A stretch of 64,000 nucleotides of DNA from Haliotis asinina. Taxonomy: Eukaryota; Mollusca; Gastropoda; Lepetellida; Haliotidae. Position 1 is the first letter of the stretch. Every line of letters starts with the position of its first letter. Below are positions 53,843 through 64,000 of this stretch, one piece after another. The translations under genes and the position numbers were made by a program. The DNA is taken from contig NC_090291.1 of NCBI RefSeq assembly GCF_037392515.1, positions 37,719,001 through 37,783,000 of the forward strand, read 5' to 3'. A model generated the notes under the pieces. The model was given only the letters and a program-made list of their open reading frames with translations. It did not search any database and was not told the DNA's origin.

Positions 53843-56800
53843 GATGCAGTAGTGACTATGCTGAAAATACCATTGATGTCGCTTGCTTGACCTAACTTGT
53901 GAACATCTGAATTGAAGTTGTTTATAACCAGCTACTATTTGATGGTCAGACTCACCTATTTGGTTGATGATGTCATTGTACCCCATGATTTGTACTCATG
54001 ATGGCAATCACTGGATTGTTTGGTCCAGATTTTCATCATATAGCTGCAATCTTGTTGACAAATATGTTAAACAACAAAGTCTTTCCTGCATGTATCAGTA
54101 TGGAATGTGATATTTGGTATGACAATAATATTTTGAGGGCATATCTTGAGTTTAAGCAATCTATGGCCTTTATACCAGATTTGTTAAAATATGCAAATGT
54201 TTTTCACTTATTTGAACCTTCTACCCAAATGATGTGTCTGTGCGTACCATCTCATAGGATTCATATTGTGTTAAAACAGAAAAAGCAAAGCAATTTGCAT
54301 CAACATGGGCTTTTTCAGTTATCCTATGTATTTTGTCCTCTTTGGAATGATATCTATTGTAGATTCATTTGCAAGCTTTGTAACAAGCACCTGTTCAGAC
54401 TGTTGTGATGAATCAGGTGATATATTTGCAACAAGCACATGTTGAGACAGTATGTGATGTATCCAGTTGTATATTTGCAACAAGCGCCTGTTCAGACTGT
54501 ATGTGATGTATCTGGCGGTATATTTGCAACAAGCACATGTTCAGACAGTGTGTGATGTATCCAGTTGTATATTTACAACAAGCACCTGTTGAAAGTGTAT
54601 GTGATGTATCCAGTTGTATATTTGCAACAAGCACCTGTTCAGACTGTATGTGATGTATCCAGTGGTGTATTTGCAACAAGCACTTCTTTGCACTTTATGT
54701 GATGTTTCCTGGGCTATATCAGAAGCAAGCACCTGTTAAGACATGTTTTTTTCTATTACAGTATATGAAAGTCAGAGCAACAAATTAGTTGTCCTTCAAC
54801 AGAGGTCACCATTTGTCAAGGTTGGTAATATTGTGTTGCCAATTACTCAGAGTAACCCATCTTCAGATCCCACATTTGGATTCTAGTGTCCTCAAACCAG
54901 TATAGTGGACTTCAGTAACATGTCTTCACAATCCCATGTACGATGACATCACCAACATTGATTAGAGTAATTGTTTTAGTCAGTGTAATCCCCGCCTAGC
55001 AATCATCAGTTATGTCAAGGTCCCTGATGACATCACTTGTAGTGACAAAGGTCACTGTTCCAGCTTGTGTGACACCGGAAACTGGCAGGGGTAATGGAGG
55101 TGAAGAATGATCTGACTACCACAAATGGCATTTTAAATATTGAATAAAGCATATTTCACATGAGTAAATATGGGGTTGGAAATCTGAGAGCACAACCCAG
55201 TGCGGAAATGGGAGTGTACCTTGGATGGTGGCGATATTTTATTTTGACATGGAAAATATTTTTTTAACCGTAGCAAGGGAAGTGCGTTGCCTACCTTTGC
55301 TTGCTTCGCTCACATATACATATACATGTATTTACTAAATATCAAGGTAGGGTTCTGCAAGATGACCTCTATGTCTGAGAAGGACGTTGAGTAAGATGTC
55401 TGTGTATCTGCATGTATGTCTCTGTTAATTCAGGGCAAGAAGAAGAAATTCATGAGTTGGCTTGCTGAGTGGACAAGGCTTCAGAGGTTCCATCAGGTAG
55501 TCATACTGACCAGTAGCTACGCAGAGGAGAGACTCGATGTGCAGTTACAAGGGTACGTTTAAGAGTCAGATCATTGCTATAAACATTAGCAGCTATGCAT
55601 GGAGGCTGTCAAGCTCAGATATAAACTTGTCTCTACATTTCTGCTTCTCATTATTTTTATGCTATTACACATACTGGTCCCAAACATAACATGACTTCTC
55701 CCAGCGGTATAGGTACCACTGTACATCTGAGTTGCCTCCCTTAGCAGCCAATCAACGGTTTTCAGTGGATGGAAATTCAGAATTCACAATTGTGATGAGT
55801 GAATGAGTGAGATGGGGTTTACACTACTTTGAGCAATAATCGAGCAATATCATGGCAAGGGACACCAGAGATGGCCTTCCCATGTTGTGCCTATATGGGT
55901 TATCGACCTCAGGTCTTCAGTGTGACAAGCAAATGCTTTAACCACTAAGTTTGCCCTACATAGTAGGCTTTGATAGAACTGAAACAGTAATACACTCAAG
56001 CCAATGTAACATTTCGTAGAGGGAATGAGAGACAAGTCTGATGTATGATTGAATCTGCTCTTTCTGTGGAAGGTCCCAGTTCCGCTTCATCCCATCAGAG
56101 TCAATGGACAGGAAGTGTGGTGATCTGTTCCGCACAAAACTGGGTTGGCAGGAACTGGAGCGGAGAGCTACCCCGACTGAACTCGCCATCGATGGCAGCT
56201 TGGAACCAACAGTGCTGTACATGCCAGGAAGTGGCATAGCGAAACAACTCTTCGAGAACCTGTGAGTTGGTTTGATGTCTGTCATCTCTGGTGTTCTGCT
56301 GTATCTATTAGCAGAGACCATATAATAGATTATTATATGGTCTCTGCTATTAGTATATATACTTGGATGCATTCACCATCATTTATATCTATAACAACTG
56401 AAGCAGCACTATGTCCAAAACTTAGTTCACAATGTTGCGACACACGGCCTAGATTTTCAAAGCTCTCCTAAGATAGTCATAAGTTAATCTTATTGTGTGG
56501 TACTTACGACTGTCTTACAGATAAGAGACCTTTGAAATCTAGGCCCAGGACCTCTGGAAGCAGAAGGTTTAGAATAAATAAATGTTCGTCTCTTCATGAA
56601 GTCCCTTATATGTTAAGCAATGTCAGTCTATGCGACACAGAAGAGAAATGTTAGTCATTGGTTTTCATCTCAAGAGTATGGAATAGGAAAAATGGAGTAT
56701 GACTTCGCTTCAAGACAAAGCAATGGTGGAGCGTAGTTACCATTCATGAAGTGTCTTCAAGATAATCAAAGATGAATGTCTGTCAAGTTTCAGTGATTCA

Positions 56801-58576
56801 TCAGGATCACTTTTAGTCCTGCTCATATTTGGTTTCATTTCTTCCTGTATCCACAAATCTTTTGCTAACTGACCAATGGTGTCCACATGAATATGTACAA
56901 ACACCTAGTTGCAGGTTCAGGAACATGCAGTAAACTTGAAGAAAGTACTGTGACAATGTGAACCAGTCTGACCATCTGTGAATGGGTATTTTGTAAGGAT
57001 GGGAAGGACTCATTAGCTTGGTGCATCTTTTGGCTGCATGAGGTGTATGACCCCAGGGAGTCGAGATAGAAAATAAAAAATATGATGTGCCATTGAGATT
57101 GACATCCAGTGATCGTAGGAAAAGAAAGCACTGTAGGTATGCATGTTGATAGATTTGTGTGTTATGTAAATATAATAATATAATATAATATACATAATAT
57201 AATATATATATAATATATATATAATGTATAATATAATATATATAATATGATAATATCATATGTTCAGTCTAGATCCTTATACAAGGTAAAGCCAGACTGG
57301 CTGTTTTTTAAAAAATAGCTGGAGTGGTTACAAAACACATAACAATTACTGGTAATTGTGAATGTTATGTGCATACGGGGCCTCCAGCCACAAAACAACC
57401 TTATCTCTAAGGTTAACAGAGATGAGAATTTTCCACAAATCCACAGAATTCCGTGTATTTGATGGCACTGGTGTCATTCATGATATATGTTATATTGTTT
57501 CAGTTAAGATGCCCATCCCATTGTCATCTTATTTCACTCACCCATTCTCATCCCTGGGTTAACCTTATCGTTAGGATTTCCACCTTGGACCTTCACTAAG
57601 GTCTCCTTTCATTAAGCAACCTTAGCTTACGTTAACCTTATCTTTAGGGTTTCAACCTTGGACCTTTACTAAGGTCTCCTTTCACTAAACAACCTTAGCT
57701 TAGGTGAATTTTATGTAAAGTGAAAACACTAAGGTTGGCTTGATTCCAGTCTAAGTAAACTTAGTCTCATTACTTTTCATTATACTCCACCAATGAGTCT
57801 AACAAAACCTTATGTTAGGTCGCGTCAGGTAACCTTTGAGCAACCAATGACTGTCCAATCAAACGGGAGACAGTTAAATAGATTTAACCAATCAGACAAC
57901 GGCTACTATTTGGGGATCGGAGGGACTTTCAAAATATTCAGGTCACTGACACAGATCTCTCCACAAACAAAAATCTGCATATAACACAATTATTTGACCT
58001 GCAGTATATACGCTTTGGGGTTTCTGTTGACATGGTTACCATTAGCTAATATTTCCACAAGATGACATCCTTGAATATTACCAAAAACACCATTTTCAGC
58101 GTCTGTTTACTGGTCGTTCTCATGGTTGTACGTAAGCCGTGTGCATCACTTGGAAGCGAGTGTGAGCTGAATAGCATTCAGATTCATTTGGGTACGAACC
58201 ATTTCAAGATAAAAAGTTCAAAAGGTATGTGCGAATGTCCACTTGGTAAGCTGTGTTCTGATTGGTCAATCTCAAAGGTTACCTGACGCGACCTCCCATA
58301 AGGTTTTGTCATACTCAGTGGTATGAATGTTATTGCACTTTGTATGTGTTTGCTGGACTGACAATGTTTGAACTATTCCATGATGGTGTGTATGTTATTG
58401 TTTCAGCAAAACTGACACATCAGTTGTTGTGATGATGATGTTCTGTTCAGAAGGGGACAATGCCCATGATGCTGTTGCCATGGTTACACAGTTAAATAAT
58501 TGGCTAGGGATTGTCTCTTTAAAGGTAAGCAGAGGTCTGCCGTCTTACATATACACAGTGACATAAGATTACTATG

Positions 58577-58632
<56 letters not shown>

Positions 58633-59914
58633 AATCAAATCAAATCAATTTTTTGTCTTCTTGTGACAAGGGTTCAAATTACTGTTTTGACAATAATTTC
58701 TCATTTTGTTTTTTTTGTGTTTTTGTTAACATATATTTCAAATTTCAAAAGCCCATGTTTCTTATGATCACAGTGGCTCATGAATACACTACACAACAGC
58801 ATCCTGCTTACGTCATACATAGTGTTACCCTCCACACAAAGGCTTGTCACACTTGTTCTCTTTTGGTGTTACCTAACAATTGAGATCATCTATGCTCAGT
58901 CAGATATGAAGAAGCAATCATTTGCTGTTTTAAGGAAGTTAGAGGAAGCTGTTACACCAAATAGAGGAACAATAGAGTGAGTGAGTGAGTTTAGTTTTAC
59001 GCCACACCCATGCCAGCAATAGTCCCAGGTATATGGCAGCAGTCAGTAAATAAAGTCTGGACCAGACAGTCCAGTGATCAACAGCATGAGTATCGATCTA
59101 CACACTTGGGATACAATGACATGTGCCTACCAAGTCTGTGAGCCTTACCACCCGATTCCAATAGATGCATTTTACAACAAGCATGAGTTACTGAAGATCA
59201 GTTCTAACCTGGATCTTCATGGAGGAAGAGACTAATTTAAAAAATATTTTCAACTAAACTCAGTATTTGAATTAGCATTATGACTCCTGTAAACTTTGGC
59301 CCATGGTTTTCCAAATCCCAGTTTTGAATATTTTTTCACTTGTTGTGTCTCTTAAACAGTTTGAAATCTCATATGTATCCCTGAAACCAGATGCTGCCTG
59401 TTCACATTAATGAGACATAGTCTCAAACCTTTCTGACCTGTGAAGGTCCTGGGGTAGAAGAGGCCTTCAGCCACCCATGCTTGCCATAGAAGGCGAATTA
59501 ACTAACAGGATCAGGTGGTCAGGCTTGCTGACTTGGTTGACACATGTCATCGGTTCCGTATTGCGCAGATCGATGATCATGTTGTTGATTACTGGATTGT
59601 CTGGTCCAGACTCAATTATTTACAGACTGCCACCATATAGCTGGAATATTGCTGAGTGGGGCATAAAACTAAACTCACACACACACTTAAACTTTTCTAT
59701 CCAAAGTAAACCTTATTTTTCATCACTTGAAGCCTGGACCCATTTAAACTCCATTGCGTGAAGCCTTGTATTTGTTGACACCATGCTATCATGTGATTAG
59801 GCTGCTCCTGGTAGCGAGGTGGGGAAGGAGGCGACCGGACCGACTGAGTGGAAGGTTCCAGTATCATGGCGTCTGGTCTTTGGGACAAGAGCAGATCGAA
59901 CACTATTCCACTAA
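46479..59914 (+). CDS. PSMG2: proteasome assembly chaperone 2
   Basis: Seven exons: 46479-46535, 52641-52812, 54762-54820, 55434-55552, 56073-56261, 58407-58524, 59801-59914. GT-AG introns join one frame of 275 aa (human PSMG2 has 264). Matches to the family run the whole length: an MFV start, CVSVGNVGQLTADLVISTL, PMVGNNPFA, LVVLQQRSPFVK, WLAEW...VVILTSSYA, YMPGSGIAKQLFENL, SEGDNA, and WKVPVSWRLVFGTR at the C terminus. In animals PSMG2 pairs with PSMG1 and scaffolds assembly of the 20S proteasome alpha ring. The tail ends RTLFH. Intron 1 (6.1 kb) holds a 2-kb TTAA-flanked element and a pogo-type MITE; introns 2 and 5 hold two copies of one MITE; intron 2 ends in a 49-bp tandem repeat. The ATG is supported by the family-like first residues and a good donor after TFIL. 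Confidence 0.95.
47033..49043. mobile_element. TTAA-flanked DNA transposon, about 2.0 kb, non-autonomous
   Basis: Inverted ends AGGGGCACTGATGCGGAGC (19 bp) are identical on both sides, and each is flanked by TTAA (47029-47032 and 49044-49047). A TTAA target is used by piggyBac and Kolobok elements. No transposase is visible. A minus-strand frame of about 75 codons next to the left end (IRQGIPWIFLNKWHMMG, PPDCLGEEILL) looks more protein-like than its surroundings and may be a relic. The element lies wholly in PSMG2 intron 1. Confidence 0.75.
49643..49817. mobile_element. pogo/Tigger-like MITE in PSMG2 intron 1
   Basis: Degenerate inverted ends (CCTTCAAGTCTTGTTAATCT and, reversed, CAGTCAAGTTTCATTAATTC), each followed by a Tigger-like CGACCTCCGTTTATCC or GACATCGTCCG segment. 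TA lies at both borders. About 175 bp, no ORF. Confidence 0.65.
50285..50480. repeat. family F foldback repeat, half-copy
   Basis: AGTCTGTCTCAAAGTCCATG, ATATTATTTTCCCAACTGCC and GGTTCTGAATCTCCCATGTC match the left arm of the element at 51360-51805. Confidence 0.5.
51360..51805. mobile_element. foldback-type repeat family F in PSMG2 intron 1
   Basis: The left arm (TTATTATTTTCCATACAGCC, AAATGGAGCAAGTCTAGATT, GGTTCTGAATCTC) and the right arm (GATTCTGAATTTGGGGAATA, AGACTTGCTTCATTTAGGGC, GAGGAAATATAATATTATTG) are inverted relative to each other. Fragments also lie near 18.5, 23.7 and 50.3 kb. No coding capacity. Confidence 0.55.
52897..53521. mobile_element. MITE family M, copy 1, in PSMG2 intron 2
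   Basis: Inverted ends of at least 100 bp. The left end has CAGTCTAAGTAAACTTATCC, TACACTCCACTACTGAGT and GGTTGCATCAGGTAACCTTT. The right end carries the same blocks reversed, ending GGCTAAGTTTACTTAGACTG. About 625 bp with no credible transposase. No clean target duplication was found. Confidence 0.8.
53530..53690. repeat. dispersed repeat family H, copy 3
   Basis: TATGGATTCTAGTTCTTTTG, TTGGGATGAGCACAC and TGGGTTCAAATC resemble the copies near 16.6 and 27.7 kb. Confidence 0.4.
53797..53840. repeat. (GTCT)11 microsatellite
   Basis: 44 bp of perfect tetranucleotide repeat in PSMG2 intron 2. Confidence 0.95.
53940..54080 (+). mobile_element. SINE family B, fragment
   Basis: TGATGGTCAGACTCACC, ATTTGGTTGATGATGTCAT, CACTGGATTGTTTGGTCCAG and ATATAGCTGCAATCTTG, then GTTAAACAACAAA. 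The 5' end and tail are lost. Confidence 0.55.
54415..54750. repeat. 49-bp tandem repeat, about 7 copies, just upstream of PSMG2 exon 3
   Basis: The unit is CAAGCACCTGTTCAGACTGT, ATGTGATGTATCCAGTTGTA and TATTTGCAA. Starts lie at 54432, 54481, 54530, 54579, 54628, 54677 and 54726, a strict 49-bp spacing. The array stops about 15 bp before the acceptor of exon 3, so it occupies the usual branch-point region. Confidence 0.92.
55797..55961 (-). mobile_element. SINE family A, near full length, in PSMG2 intron 4
   Basis: Reverse orientation, from GAATGAGTGAGATGGGGTTT to CTTTAACCACTAAGTTTGCC. The box-B region is diverged (GGTTATCGACCTCAGG). Confidence 0.7.
56306..56355. repeat. short palindrome family Q, copy 2
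   Basis: TATTAGCAGAGACCATATAA and TTATATGGTCTCTGCTATTA are almost perfect reverse complements separated by a few bases. In PSMG2 intron 5. Confidence 0.75.
56446..56549. mobile_element. hairpin element family P, copy 3, in PSMG2 intron 5
   Basis: GGCCTAGATTTTCAAAGCTC and AAGATAGTCATAAGTT pair with TACTTACGACTGTCTTACAG and TTTGAAATCTAGGCCCAGG. Confidence 0.7.
57166..57260. repeat. AT-rich low-complexity (TATAA)n
   Basis: Irregular TATAA and TATATA units with self-complementarity, in PSMG2 intron 5. Confidence 0.85.
57555..57705. repeat. two-copy tandem duplication (about 75 bp)
   Basis: AACCTTATCGTTAGGATTTC, CACCTTGGACCTTCACTAAG and GTCTCCTTTCATTAAGCAAC recur at once with small changes, adjacent to MITE family M copy 2. 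Confidence 0.7.
57748..58322. mobile_element. MITE family M, copy 2, in PSMG2 intron 5
   Basis: The left end CAGTCTAAGTAAACTTAGTC, the TACTCCACCAATGAGTC block and GGTAACCTTTGAGCAACCAA match the right arm of copy 1 reversed. The interior is also inverted relative to copy 1. The right arm stops at ACTCAGTGG, so about 30 bp of terminus is missing. It ends about 85 bp before the exon 6 acceptor. Confidence 0.75.
58577..58632. repeat. (TGCG)14 microsatellite
   Basis: 56 bp of perfect repeat beginning about 52 bp past PSMG2 exon 6. Alternating purine-pyrimidine sequence of this kind can adopt Z-DNA. Confidence 0.95.
58975..59222 (-). mobile_element. SINE family B, in PSMG2 intron 6
   Basis: From GAGTGAGTGAGTGAGTTTAG to GGATCTTCATGG on plus, moderately diverged. 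An inverted copy of the same family lies 215 bp away. Confidence 0.75.
59440..59690 (+). mobile_element. SINE family B, near full length, in PSMG2 intron 6
   Basis: Sense copy from CTGTGAAGGTCCTGGGGTAG through GTTGACACATGTCATCGGTT to a CTAAACTCACACACACAC tail, about 110 bp before the last PSMG2 exon. Confidence 0.8.
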
Positions 59915-60269
59915 CAGAATATTGTCAAAACCAGTAAACATCAGGCTGGAATTTCTCCAGCCACCACTGTGAGTGAACTGGAACAAGATGTCCTCGATGT
60001 ACCATGGTGGACCAGAAATTTTTCAGAACTTGTGTCAACATGTCAGCTACTCCACAAGGGCTCATTAGGTACATTACAATCACTCAGAATTATTCTGATT
60101 TATACCGCATACCATGGTCAGCTGTATCATCCTGCAAAACATGGTGGACTTAAACAACAAAGTAAGCAAAACATCAGGTTTGGATGATCTCAAATAAGCC
60201 ATCTTCAAAAGGGTCTTCCTCCCAAATCACAGCTTTTGTCTGGCACGATATCACACCACACTTCTCTGA

Positions 60270-60275
60270 AATAAA
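60270..60275 (+). terminator. candidate poly(A) signal, PSMG2
   Basis: First AATAAA found beyond the PSMG2 stop, about 355 bp downstream. Confidence 0.4.
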
Positions 60276-63135
60276 TAATGCATTCCTCTCAGTGATACTA
60301 TCAGCCCTCATTGAAACTATTATATAATTTATTCCAAAGGAATTTACAGATTTAAACTACAGTAATGAAAAGTTGTTTACTTTCCATATTTGGCAAGTGT
60401 TCTCTAGAAGCTGCCCACCTCTAAGTTTCAGTTATCGATTTGAGGCAAGTCGAAAGGGTTAATAAGTGTTCTGTTGCATCAACAGGAAGCTAAACTGAGT
60501 GTATATGCACACATGTAATATAGGCCAAAATAGAATACATTTCTTATTGTTTGTATATCATCTTAAATTTAGTAGTCATATGAGTAGACCCGGACATTTG
60601 GGCCTTCAGTTGCTTGGCAACCTTGGTAATTGTTGTCACAGCAAGCTTGATGTGAGCCATTTGGGGAATTTGGGAGGAGGTGCCTTTTTATTATGAGAGT
60701 CCATTTGCACAATCTTTTCATGTTTTCAGATGATGCTATAAATTATTTTACTTACATGACTGGTTAGTCTCTCATGGAATTGACATTTTAATATTAGTCC
60801 TTTCCTGTAACATGGGAAAGGCCAAACAGTCAAGCAGTGAGCACTTTTAGATTGAATACTTTTAATTACAGGTACAGTAAAAGCTGAAAGTTAATTTGGC
60901 CTTCTTATACTTGTATACTATTAGATTTAACATTGTTTCATTAATTTTAATTTTACATTCTGAAAATGGCTTGAGCTATGACATCAGTTAATATGTGTAT
61001 CACATCATGTGTGCCATTATCTTACCTCGCACATAAATGTTGTTTTCCCATTGGCTTTCTCCTATTATTTTCAATGTACCCCTATTACAAGCAAAGTACA
61101 CTTTAATGTACCTGGTTGCCGATGGCAACTCATTCGGTACATGGTTACAGAACATCTGTATCTCAAATAACCAGTTGAGGTTCCAGATTCTTTGAATATA
61201 GTCCTGCTTTGGGGTACAAATAAACATTTAAATCCATATGAATTATACCATAGCGACTTTACTAAGACAGGTACCTATGGGGAAAAACATCAAGATGCAA
61301 GATTCAAATCTTTTGATTCACTCAAGTTGGCTAAAGTGTACAATCTGAACAGTTCAAAACTCACATTGAGGTGTTTGAGCAAGATAGATACGTCGTTCAC
61401 AGGTCCCTCTGGCCCATGTGTTGATGTACCTTTGATGTTTGCATATGATCCCCTCACTCTTCAGGCTCAGGGAACAAAAACAAACATTGACGGTACATGA
61501 ACCCATGCCCCCTTCATGAAAAAATGAATTTCCACTGTAGAGCTACTTGGTTGTGGGACTACCTGTTGCTGACACACTCTACACTACAATTGTTATGTTG
61601 CTTTGTTCAGAAATTCTACATTTGAAAGACCTTTTGAACCTCTCATTTTCATATTCATAACATCTGAATCATATTGCTGCAAGGATTCATTCTTTGCATC
61701 ATGAACATGAAAACATTTGTATAAAAATATTTTTAAAAATGATGTTGTCTTTGTTTTCTTTTGAGATGGACAGCAACCCCTGGTTAACTTAATATCTCAA
61801 TTTGGGTTTGTCATTTTCATTACCATCAGAACCCTGTAGAAAGCGACCGGGAAAGTTTGGGTTTGATTTCACCAATACCACATGAATGCATTTGAAAGTT
61901 CTCCAAGTGAACATGACTTCACAAGCTTGTTCCAACCCATGATGCCTTTGTTGATCTGCCACACGGTTGGTCTTATCAAAGGTCATCCTATTAAAGACAC
62001 AAGTGTTTATTGGTTTCTTAATTTATTCACATAGCATTAGATTACATAATTACAGAGAAGAAATGACTCAAGGGCATGGAAAGATACAGAAGGGAGAAAA
62101 GACAGGCAGGCATGGGCAACTCTGAGCAGAGGTACACACATTTAGCAACCTCTCCACTTGTATGTACAACTAAATGCAGCATCAGTTCTTCAATGGTTTC
62201 AAAGACACCAGCAACAAAGTATATGGATATCTATATACTTGTTCTCAATAACAATGATTATTGGTCTGCCACCAGATCATACCATCACACTTTGTAAAAT
62301 CTAAATCTACAGCATATCCCACAAACAAGTTTGCTTGTAAGCATATGACCTTGGATACAGCAGTCACTGAGCAGCACTACACATTGCACTTGCACAATCA
62401 AACAATCAGACCTCTCTTGGGCATTGGCCTGGAAGTTAACAGTTTTGCTGCATGCCATAATATGATGTTAAATATATTATAATGAAGAAGCTTTGTCATT
62501 AAAAACTCACAATTCTGAAAATTGGTTTGCATTTTCTACAAGGTTATTGTTGAAGGTCTGTTGTGAACCTTGGCAGATGAAAACAAATTGTCTATGTTGG
62601 AAATGTTGGATTGTCATGTAATCCAATAAAAGAGTATTGCCTTATGATACATCTGTATATTCATGAAGGAACTCTGAATCCACTGGTAAGCTTGCAACAA
62701 ACAAATGATAGTTACAAAATGCTGTTTTAACGATAAATAAAATCTAATATAAACATAAATAAAAATGCTTACACAGAAGCAATGCTTTTTCATAAAATGA
62801 GCATAAATTTGTTCCACCGAAGATGTTACAATATTCAACATTTGATCATGATTCTGGAAATAAGACCTGTTACATCTTTGATTCCAGTGAAGGAATAAAG
62901 GTATGATTTCCTAAAAATCGAATCTAATCATATGCAGTTCTAGGGCATAGTCAAGTGCTGTTGACGTATCTGTACAATACTGAAGTCAGAAATATGTACA
63001 GTGTTTTGTATCCAAGATTCTGTTCGATGGCTATTGATGAGATGGATCCATATTGGCTGTCTGCAACAGTCAGCTGGATGTGTTCTCACACATGTATGAA
63101 TATATGAATGAAGAGATATCAGTACCAACTGAAGC
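60276..63135. other. spacer between convergent PSMG2 and TPX2
   Basis: About 2.9 kb, AT-rich. One plus-strand frame at 61192-61500 (102 codons) has no recognisable domain or splice partner. The TPX2 3' UTR must occupy part of the right side, but no close AATAAA was seen on minus (nearest near 62008-62031). Confidence 0.4.
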
Positions 63136-63425
63136 TTATACTCGGACTTTGCCTCTTAGTCTATCTGAGAATCTAGGCGACTCCGGACATGTTGGTGGTT
63201 TCTCACTGCCGTGGACAATGACCTGTTTGAATTTTCTGATTGGGTTGGACTTGTGAACCATTTCTGCTCGCAGTTTTGCAATAGCAGCCTTCTCTTCCTC
63301 CATCTTCTGAGCTTCCCGTTCATGGTTCAGTTCTGCCAGCTGAGCCTCCCGTGCCTTCTTCCTCATTTCATACTCATCCCGGTCAACAGCTCGTCTCTCT
63401 GTGTTCAGGGTCAACTCACTCACAT
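63136..63425 (-). CDS. TPX2: TPX2 microtubule nucleation factor, last coding exon (partial gene)
   Basis: The minus strand opens at a splice acceptor (TTTCCTGTTTAG before 63425) with two bases completing a codon, then 95 residues and a stop at 63136. The residues match the C-terminal TPX2 domain: ELTLNTERRAVDR, a long charged helix (EAQLAELNHEREAQKMEEEK), AKLRAEMVHKSNPIRKF, and CPESPRFSDRLRGK at the end. Vertebrate TPX2 ends with closely similar LVHKANPIRKY and PVSPKFSTR. The protein activates Aurora A and nucleates spindle microtubules near chromosomes; in vertebrates its C terminus binds kinesin-5. Upstream exons are not in the window, so intactness cannot be judged. It is convergent with PSMG2. 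Confidence 0.9.
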
Positions 63426-64000
63426 CTAAACAGGAAACTACCATTAGAACTCAGTGAACAGTACAATGTGAAACAAACAATATGTATTGCAATATTTTTT
63501 CATTGTTGCATTTGTATAACAGGTAAACAAAGTTTTCCACAATATAAAGTGCCTACGAGTTTTCTATCACTTGCAGATTTAAGAGACAATAAGGCAACGA
63601 AGACATTCCTTTAGAGAACAATAAATAAATCAAGATATACTGCATGATTTTGGATGACACAATCATAACATCAACTTTAACTATCAAATCTAAATTTGAG
63701 ATGGCTGTTATCAGAATCTCAGAATGTAATAGGATCTGCATGTACACTCAGTGTCACTGTATTAACACTTTATTTCACAATATATTGCAGTATGAATGAT
63801 CCTCCTTCAAACTTAATGTTCAAATTGGTAATCATTCAAATAAGCAATATGTTATGGGCAATAAGAGAACCTCAAGACATTTTTACCAATTCTACATTTC
63901 CCACATTGATTCAATGAATCTGGTGATTTCAAATTACACCTATGCAATGACCTTATGGAGTTATCACCTTTAGGTGGGTTTTCAGTTGTGAAATTAGCCC
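63426..64000 (-). other. TPX2 intron (partial)
   Basis: AT-rich, with no second TPX2-like exon visible on minus, so the last intron extends past the window edge. Confidence 0.6.

Noticed and set aside
61192-61500. 102-codon plus-strand ORF downstream of PSMG2
   Set aside because: No recognisable domain, no splice partner, and low-complexity composition; it cannot be told from chance.

Overview
The window looks like nuclear DNA of a marine gastropod, most likely an abalone (Haliotis). The reasons are inference from sequence: spliced metazoan genes with GT-AG introns, AT-rich intergenic DNA, and two very abundant short repeats that end in CACTC tails and look like gastropod SINEs. There are no operons, no CRISPR arrays and no prokaryotic gene structure.

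Region 1 (1-30 kb) is almost entirely repeats. It holds Tc1/mariner remnants, a 1,039-bp inverted-repeat element with arms of about 475 bp and a 5-bp target duplication, many SINE copies, and a nested block at 6.1-14.8 kb. In that block a 21-bp minisatellite is split by an L2/CR1-type LINE fragment on the minus strand. The (TAA)n tail of that fragment has in turn received two copies of a LINE with a restriction-like endonuclease (R4/Dong type), one 5'-truncated and one with an intact 1,067-codon ORF. At 19.3-23.2 kb there are about 18 nearly identical copies of a 219-bp satellite.

Region 2 (30.4-44.5 kb) carries two tandem flavin-containing monooxygenase genes on the minus strand. Each has five coding exons, and intron positions and phases match between them (418 and 426 aa), so they arose by tandem duplication. 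Both keep the FAD, NADPH and FMO signature motifs and lack the C-terminal hydrophobic anchor of vertebrate FMOs.

Region 3 (46.4-59.9 kb) is a seven-exon plus-strand gene for proteasome assembly chaperone 2 (PSMG2, 275 aa). Its introns hold a 2-kb TTAA-flanked transposon, several MITEs, SINEs and minisatellites. It runs divergently from the second FMO gene.

Region 4 (63.1-64 kb) holds the last coding exon of TPX2 on the minus strand, convergent with PSMG2. The rest of TPX2 lies beyond the window.

The four host genes do not form a pathway: two are xenobiotic or metabolic oxygenases, one is a proteasome assembly factor, one a spindle assembly factor. The most unusual content is the mobile DNA: the three-layer nest around a TAA-targeting LINE, the homogeneous 219-bp satellite, two SINE families sharing one 3' tail, and several inverted-repeat families present in two or more copies.
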